Shown here in pieces: positions 5,624 through 9,629 of a stretch of 9,629 nucleotides of DNA. Numbering within the stretch: the stretch's first letter is position 1; each line of letters starts with the position of its first letter. The stretch is taken from positions 1-9,629 of the forward strand of contig DAOWHD010000087.1 in the NCBI GenBank assembly GCA_030641605.1, in the 5' to 3' direction. Source of the stretch: Thermoplasmata archaeon. GTDB lineage: Archaea > Thermoplasmatota > E2 > DHVEG-1. The notes under the pieces were generated by a model. The model searched no databases. It was not told the origin of the DNA and worked only from the letters and a program-made list of their open reading frames with translations. Made by a program: the position numbers and the translations under genes.

Positions 5624-6400
5624 ATGAAGACGTTAGGAATATACACAAAAAATTTTTCTTTATACCATGATCTTCTGGAAGTACTTAAAAGGAGAAAGAT
5701 ACCCTATGTTTCGCTATCGTCCATAAATAATATTCCTCGTCGAATTGGGGCAATCCTAACATCGCATAACGAGCTACACGACTTAAAATCTCAAAAAGGA
5801 CTTGCAGCAGATGTCTATGATAGCATAGACCATGCAGTAGATATTGCACTTCAAATGCTTATTGGAAAAGAACTATACTCAAATGTTTTCATTGGTGTCG
5901 ATCCTGGTGAAAAACCTGGTGTAGCAGTTGTTGGAGATGACATATTATTAAAAAAAACACATGTTGAATCTCCAGAAGATGTTGTAAAAATTGTAAAACG
6001 GTTTTTAAGAGAATACCCTGCAATCGAATGTCTGATACGTGTGGGCCATGGATCAATAATAACAAGAAATAGGATTATAAATTCTTTAATTCCTTTGGAA
6101 GTACCTATTGAGATTGTTGATGAAAGTAGAACGACATCTTCACAACAAACAAAGAGATCTGAGAGAGACAGTAAAGCAGCGGCATCAATTGCACTACTTA
6201 AAGGTGGAAAAGTCCAAAGACGCCAGCCATTAAAACCAACAAGAGGAGATATAAGGAAAGTTCAGGAACAGAGCAGAAATATTACAGAAGGAATGCTATC
6301 AATTTCAGAGGAAACTGCTCTTGATGTATTGAAAGGAAATATAAAACTAAAAGAAGCCATAGAAAATGAGAAAACACGTAAAAAACCCAAACGTTTATGA
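5624..6400 (+). CDS. Uncharacterised RNase H/RuvC-fold protein
   Basis: I know no name for this 258-residue protein. Residues 1-85 form an alpha/beta domain without a known motif. Residues 88-195 look like an RNase H fold: a first strand FIGVDPGEKPGVAVVGD with Asp93, as in RuvC/YqgF proteins; a strand with RVGHGS (139-144); a strand EIVDE with Asp166/Glu167; and a final helix ERDSKAAASIALLKG with Asp182, resembling the last acidic residue and Ala-rich helix of RuvC-type nucleases. An Arg/Lys-rich segment (about 195-217) follows, then a short helical module (about 223-247) and a very basic tail. The acidic positions suggest a metal-dependent nuclease, possibly structure-specific, but activity is inferred. 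It sits between cca and purH with its own TATA box, and no clear ribosome site precedes the ATG. Confidence 0.75.
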   Translation: MKTLGIYTKNFSLYHDLLEVLKRRKIPYVSLSSINNIPRRIGAILTSHNELHDLKSQKGLAADVYDSIDHAVDIALQMLIGKELYSNVFIGVDPGEKPGVAVVGDDILLKKTHVESPEDVVKIVKRFLREYPAIECLIRVGHGSIITRNRIINSLIPLEVPIEIVDESRTTSSQQTKRSERDSKAAASIALLKGGKVQRRQPLKPTRGDIRKVQEQSRNITEGMLSISEETALDVLKGNIKLKEAIENEKTRKKPKRL

Positions 6401-6431
6401 GTTTGTCCCATATGCCAATTGGGTAAGAGCG

Positions 6432-7982
6432 ATGAATGTTAAAAGGGCTTTGATAAGTGTTTCAGACAAGGGAGATCTAACTGATTTTGCAAAAGGGTTG
6501 TCTAAACTTGGCATAGAAATTTTTTCAACTGGTGGAACCGCATCTGCATTGCAGAAAGCAGGCATCAAAATAAAAGGAGTATCGGATGTAACTGGCTTTC
6601 CAGAAATGCTCGATGGAAGGGTAAAAACCCTCCACCCAATCATCCATGCAGGTATTCTTGCAAAGAGAGATAACAAAAAACATATGGATGCTCTTAAAAA
6701 ACACAAAATAGGAACCATTGATCTCTTAGTTTGTAATCTATATCCATTTGAAAAAACCATACAAAAACAAAATGTTGGCATGGATGAAGTCATTGAAAAC
6801 ATTGATATTGGGGGACCAACACTAATCAGAGCTGCGGCAAAAAATTATAGAGATGTAATTGTAGTTACAAACAAAAAGCAATATAATGATGTTTTAAAAT
6901 CCCTTGAATCAAAAGGAAAACTTAGTCTAAGTGAAAAAGAAAAACTTGCTCTGGATGCATTTTCGCATACTGCTCAATATGATTCCATTATCTCAAATTA
7001 TTTGAGAGAGAAATGGACAGATGAAGTTCTACCAGATGTAAACAGCATATCAATGAGAAAAATACAGGATATGAGATATGGTGAAAATCCTCATCAGAAA
7101 GGTGCTTTTTACGAATCCTTACCGAAAGTTACCGAACCTTGCATTTCTAACGCGAAAAAGCTTCAAGGAAAGGAACTTTCATTTAACAATATACTTGATG
7201 GAGATTGTGCAATTGAGTGTGTAAAGGAATTTGAGAAACCTACTTGTGTTATAATAAAACATGCAACACCTTGTGGAATTGCAAGTGCGAGTAATCTTTT
7301 GGGCGCGTGGAAGGATGCTTACGCTACTGACACCTATTCTCCATTTGGCGGCATCATCTCATTTAATAGAGAAGTGGAAAAGAATGTTGCAGAAGAACTA
7401 TCCAAGCTTTTTTTGGAAGTAATCATTGCACCAAATTTTACTAAGGAAGCACGAGATATTCTTGGGAAAAAGAAGAATCTCAGAATTTTGGAACTAGAAG
7501 GGCTTGATAAAAAAATTCGCAGAAGAGGCATGGTGTTCAGAAGTGTGGTTGGTGGATTTCTTTCTCAAGAAAGAGATGTAACATTATCAGACAGAAAAGA
7601 TTGGAAAATTGCAACAAAAAAGAAACCAACAAAAAAAGAACTTGAATCCATGGAATTTGCTGTGAAATGTGTGAAACATGTTAAGTCAAATTCTGTTCTT
7701 TTTGTAAAGGGCACCCAGACCGTAGCTATCGGCGGCGGGCAGACGGCACGCGTTGATGCAGCATGGATTGCCACTCATAAAGGAAAAGAAAATATTAAAG
7801 GGTCTGTTATGGCTAGTGATGCATTTTTCCCATTTAGGGACGGTATTGATGTTGCAGCAAAGGCAGGCGTAAAAGCCATAATTCAACCGGGTGGATCTAT
7901 CCGAGATAAGGAAGTTATAGAGGCCGCAGATGAACATGGAATCGCGATGGTATTTTCAGGACAGAGATACTTTAGACATTGA
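6432..7982 (+). CDS. purH: Bifunctional AICAR formyltransferase/IMP cyclohydrolase
   Basis: Catalyses the last two steps of IMP synthesis: formylation of AICAR with 10-formyltetrahydrofolate, then ring closure. With the ATG at 6432 it has 516 residues, the normal length of a complete two-domain enzyme. The N-terminal MGS-like cyclohydrolase domain starts KRALISVSDKGD and contains STGGTA (32-37), DGRVKTLHP (61-69) and NIDIGGPT (123-130). The formyltransferase domain contains RYGENPHQ (215-222), the catalytic Lys276-His277 in KHATPCG (family usually KHxNPCG), GGGQTARVD (434-442), SDAFFPF (462-468), QPGGSIRD (485-492) and the C-terminal RYFRH. An upstream in-frame ATG at 6366 would overlap the preceding gene and add 22 unconserved residues, so 6432 is preferred. 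A weak TATA-like CGTTTATG ends the previous gene. Many archaea use PurP and PurO instead. Confidence 0.95.
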   Translation: MNVKRALISVSDKGDLTDFAKGLSKLGIEIFSTGGTASALQKAGIKIKGVSDVTGFPEMLDGRVKTLHPIIHAGILAKRDNKKHMDALKKHKIGTIDLLVCNLYPFEKTIQKQNVGMDEVIENIDIGGPTLIRAAAKNYRDVIVVTNKKQYNDVLKSLESKGKLSLSEKEKLALDAFSHTAQYDSIISNYLREKWTDEVLPDVNSISMRKIQDMRYGENPHQKGAFYESLPKVTEPCISNAKKLQGKELSFNNILDGDCAIECVKEFEKPTCVIIKHATPCGIASASNLLGAWKDAYATDTYSPFGGIISFNREVEKNVAEELSKLFLEVIIAPNFTKEARDILGKKKNLRILELEGLDKKIRRRGMVFRSVVGGFLSQERDVTLSDRKDWKIATKKKPTKKELESMEFAVKCVKHVKSNSVLFVKGTQTVAIGGGQTARVDAAWIATHKGKENIKGSVMASDAFFPFRDGIDVAAKAGVKAIIQPGGSIRDKEVIEAADEHGIAMVFSGQRYFRH

Positions 7983-8068
7983 ATAGATAATCTACGTTTT
8001 AAAAATCAATCAAAAAGACAGATAGATTGGAATTGTATGTTGAGTATTACCTTCAAATCGCCGGGTAA

Positions 8069-8078
8069 TTTTATATAT
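8069..8078 (+). promoter_or_regulatory. TATA box for the M14 peptidase gene
   Basis: The sequence TTTTATATAT is a strong archaeal TATA element. It predicts a start site near 8098-8102, giving a leader of about 16 bases with a GGGGAG at 8101-8106, about 9 bases before the GTG start at 8116. Confidence 0.6.
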
Positions 8079-8115
8079 GGTTCATTAATTATAATTACGT
8101 GGGGAGAAAAAGGAC

Positions 8116-9288
8116 GTGGGCGATAAACCATCTTATCTAAAAGTGTTTTTTCTTTGTGGTATTTTGCTTACAGTAATGTTTACTGGCTGTATTGAAAAGA
8201 ATCAAAAATCGGAGAATGCAGAAAAATCGTCAATGCCAGAAGTCCAGATGGACCAACCATCTATTCTCCCAGATTGGAAAGATGGAGAATATCATGATTA
8301 TCCTGCCACCAAACAAATGTTGAATGATTTTTATATGGATTACCCTGATTTGGTAAATGTTTTTTCTATCGGTAAAAGTGTTCTTAATCGAGATATTTGG
8401 TGCATACGAATAACGAATGAAAAAAACAACAATGACAAGTACTCCTGTCTTATAGATGGATGCATCCATGGCAATGAATGGGAAGCAGGAGAGACTTGTC
8501 TATACCTTGCAGAATATCTTCTAATAAACTTCGGTAACAACGAAACTGTTACTAACATTCTAAATACATCTAATGTTTATATCGTTCCTTTATTTAATCC
8601 AGATGGTAGACAAGCAGATGAACGATGGAATGAAAATGGTATTGATTTGAATCGAAACTTTGATGTTCATTTTGGCAGATTAAGAAGTAACAATTTCCCA
8701 CTTGGAAAATTATTTGGTTTTATTAAAGTCCCAATGATAAAGCATCCTTTGAGAAAAAACAATGTTTTGGGTCAAGTTTCTACTAATTGTGGAAGACATC
8801 CTTTTTCAGAACCTGAAACTAAGGCCATAAGAGATTTGGCGGAATCACTTGATTCTAAAGATTTTTCATTTTATGTTAATTGCCATACCGCTATGCATTT
8901 TTTTGGATCTATTATAGAGGTATCATATAAACCTGAGTATAAGGCTACAAAAAATGAGATAGCTGTCCTTGATACTGTGCTTGACTGGGTGGATGAAACA
9001 ACTGAATACGGCATATTTTATCCAGATCAATTCTCAATTACTGGTATGGGTGTGGCAAATCATTGGGTTTTTAAAGAATTTCGCATACCTTCTTTTGTTT
9101 TTGAAATATTATCGCCAGATTACGACCCAATGTATGGACATGGAAAGCATGATCATCTTGTTCACTGGATGAAAACAACTCTACCAGTTCTCATGTATCT
9201 TCTTGTTAATATCAAAGCTCTTCATGATTGGGAAACACCAGATATTGAGCCCTGTTTACCAGAAGGTATACCACCATCACCTCTATAA
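8116..9288 (+). CDS. M14-family zinc carboxypeptidase, predicted lipoprotein
   Basis: A 390-residue metallopeptidase predicted to act outside the cell. Residues 1-25 form a lipoprotein-type signal: basic n-region, hydrophobic stretch, and FTGC with Cys25 as the likely lipidated residue, then a polar linker to about 50. The M14 domain shows the zinc motif HGNE (His118, Glu121) after LIDGCI, NPDG (161-164), DLNRNF (177-182, with Asn179-Arg180 for the substrate carboxylate), SEPETKAI (231-238), a third zinc ligand His257 in NCHTA, and the catalytic Glu330 in FVFEIL. A His-rich stretch (342-350) follows and is unexplained. The GTG start is supported by a GGGGAG and a TATA box upstream. Cleavage specificity cannot be read. 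It stands alone after a 133-base gap and is probably a single-gene unit for peptide scavenging or cell-surface processing. Confidence 0.88.
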   Translation: MGDKPSYLKVFFLCGILLTVMFTGCIEKNQKSENAEKSSMPEVQMDQPSILPDWKDGEYHDYPATKQMLNDFYMDYPDLVNVFSIGKSVLNRDIWCIRITNEKNNNDKYSCLIDGCIHGNEWEAGETCLYLAEYLLINFGNNETVTNILNTSNVYIVPLFNPDGRQADERWNENGIDLNRNFDVHFGRLRSNNFPLGKLFGFIKVPMIKHPLRKNNVLGQVSTNCGRHPFSEPETKAIRDLAESLDSKDFSFYVNCHTAMHFFGSIIEVSYKPEYKATKNEIAVLDTVLDWVDETTEYGIFYPDQFSITGMGVANHWVFKEFRIPSFVFEILSPDYDPMYGHGKHDHLVHWMKTTLPVLMYLLVNIKALHDWETPDIEPCLPEGIPPSPL

Positions 9289-9555
9289 TGGTCAATCTAC
9301 AGGAAAGCTTGACTATTGCTCATCGTATGATGTAGCTTCAATATTGCGAAAATTAGGCGAAATTATTGTACCGTCTGATTGAATGCCTATCGTCTTTTGG
9401 TATTGAAATATAATCAAGTTAACCGTCTTTTATTTACGTATGCCATCTATTTTTTCCAGGAGGGGATTATTTCGGACTTTACACTATGTCTATTACTTAA
9501 AAAGCAGTACCATTAATGGCAATATTCTTTAAAGAAAAACATATATCTGACGATA
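9289..9555. other. Intergenic region between the M14 gene and the edge gene
   Basis: About 267 bases without a supportable gene. It contains a T6 run at 9450-9455 that could end the M14 transcript, and a TATA box near its right end. A partial match to C/D-box RNA motifs was judged unconvincing. Confidence 0.5.
9525..9533 (+). promoter_or_regulatory. Candidate TATA box for the edge ArcS/TgtA-like gene
   Basis: The sequence TTCTTTAAA is centred about 27 bases before the ATG at 9556, as expected for a leaderless archaeal transcript. No ribosome binding site precedes the ATG, which fits leaderless initiation. Confidence 0.45.
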
Positions 9556-9629
9556 ATGCAGTTCAATGTAAAAATGAGGGATGGCCCCGCAAGAATTGGT
9601 GAATTTCTAATTAAAAAGAAAAAAATTAT
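9556..9629 (+). CDS. Archaeosine tRNA-guanine transglycosylase family protein, N-terminus only
   Basis: Only the first 24 codons are in the window; the gene runs off the right edge. The translation begins MQFNVKMRDGPARIGEF. A strand ending in RDGxARIG is the usual opening of archaeal TGT-superfamily proteins: TgtA, which inserts preQ0 at position 15 of tRNA, and ArcS, which converts it to archaeosine. From memory, RDG-ARIGE resembles ArcS more than TgtA, where DAAGRIG is common, but so short a piece cannot settle it. A TATA box about 27 bases upstream and the absence of a ribosome site suggest leaderless expression. Confidence 0.55.
   Translation, partial: MQFNVKMRDGPARIGEFLIKKKKI

Noticed and set aside
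6366..6431. Upstream in-frame ATG for purH at 6366
   Set aside because: It would overlap the RNase H-fold gene and add 22 residues not found in PurH, whose homologues begin at the KRALISVSDK segment.
6395..6802. 135-codon minus-strand frame inside purH
   Set aside because: It lies wholly opposite the highly conserved cyclohydrolase domain of PurH and shows no features of its own; it is a shadow.
8007..8029. CAATC/GATTG inverted repeat after purH as a terminator
   Set aside because: The stem has only five pairs and no T-run follows; archaeal termination usually relies on oligo-T.
9327..9378. C/D-box guide RNA between the M14 and edge genes
   Set aside because: ATGATGT and CTGA lie about 45 bases apart, but box C has a mismatch, no credible D' and C' boxes are seen between them, and no terminal stem forms.

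Overview
The window looks like a stretch of an AT-rich archaeal chromosome made mostly of housekeeping genes. Three things point to Archaea: a class I (archaeal-type) CCA-adding enzyme; the N-terminus of an archaeosine-type tRNA-guanine transglycosylase family protein at the right edge; and TATA boxes about 25-30 bases upstream of start codons, combined with GGTGA-type ribosome binding sites. A euryarchaeal or Thermoplasmatota-like source is my best guess, but I cannot fix the lineage. The ThiF subtype and the bifunctional PurH look bacterial-like and may have been acquired by transfer.

Layout, left to right. Bases 1-473 hold no gene I can support, but contain a pair of competing hairpins and a good TATA box followed by an 18-codon ORF. 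Next is an overlapping thiF-thiS pair (+). Convergent to it on the minus strand are a small two-helix membrane protein and a UbiA-family prenyltransferase, each with its own TATA box. Diverging from the prenyltransferase is a tight plus-strand operon: thpR (RNA 2',3'-cyclic phosphodiesterase), a PAP2/AUR1-like membrane phosphatase, and cca. Downstream on the plus strand, each with larger gaps, are an uncharacterised RNase H/RuvC-fold protein, bifunctional purH, an M14 metallocarboxypeptidase with a lipoprotein signal, and the first 24 codons of an ArcS/TgtA-like gene.

How they fit together: thpR, cca and the edge gene all concern RNA end processing or tRNA modification. The UbiA protein and the PAP2 protein are both integral membrane enzymes of the kind that handle isoprenoid or lipid phosphates. 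purH completes IMP synthesis, and thiF/thiS form a sulfur-carrier activation pair. The M14 enzyme is predicted to work outside the cell.

I see no CRISPR array, insertion sequence, tRNA, rRNA or obvious defence island. The best candidate for something under-described is the RNase H-fold protein between cca and purH. Several start codons (ubiA-like gene, thpR, purH, small membrane gene) are better placed downstream of the longest ORF start, and promoter and ribosome-site evidence supports this for the two minus-strand genes in particular.
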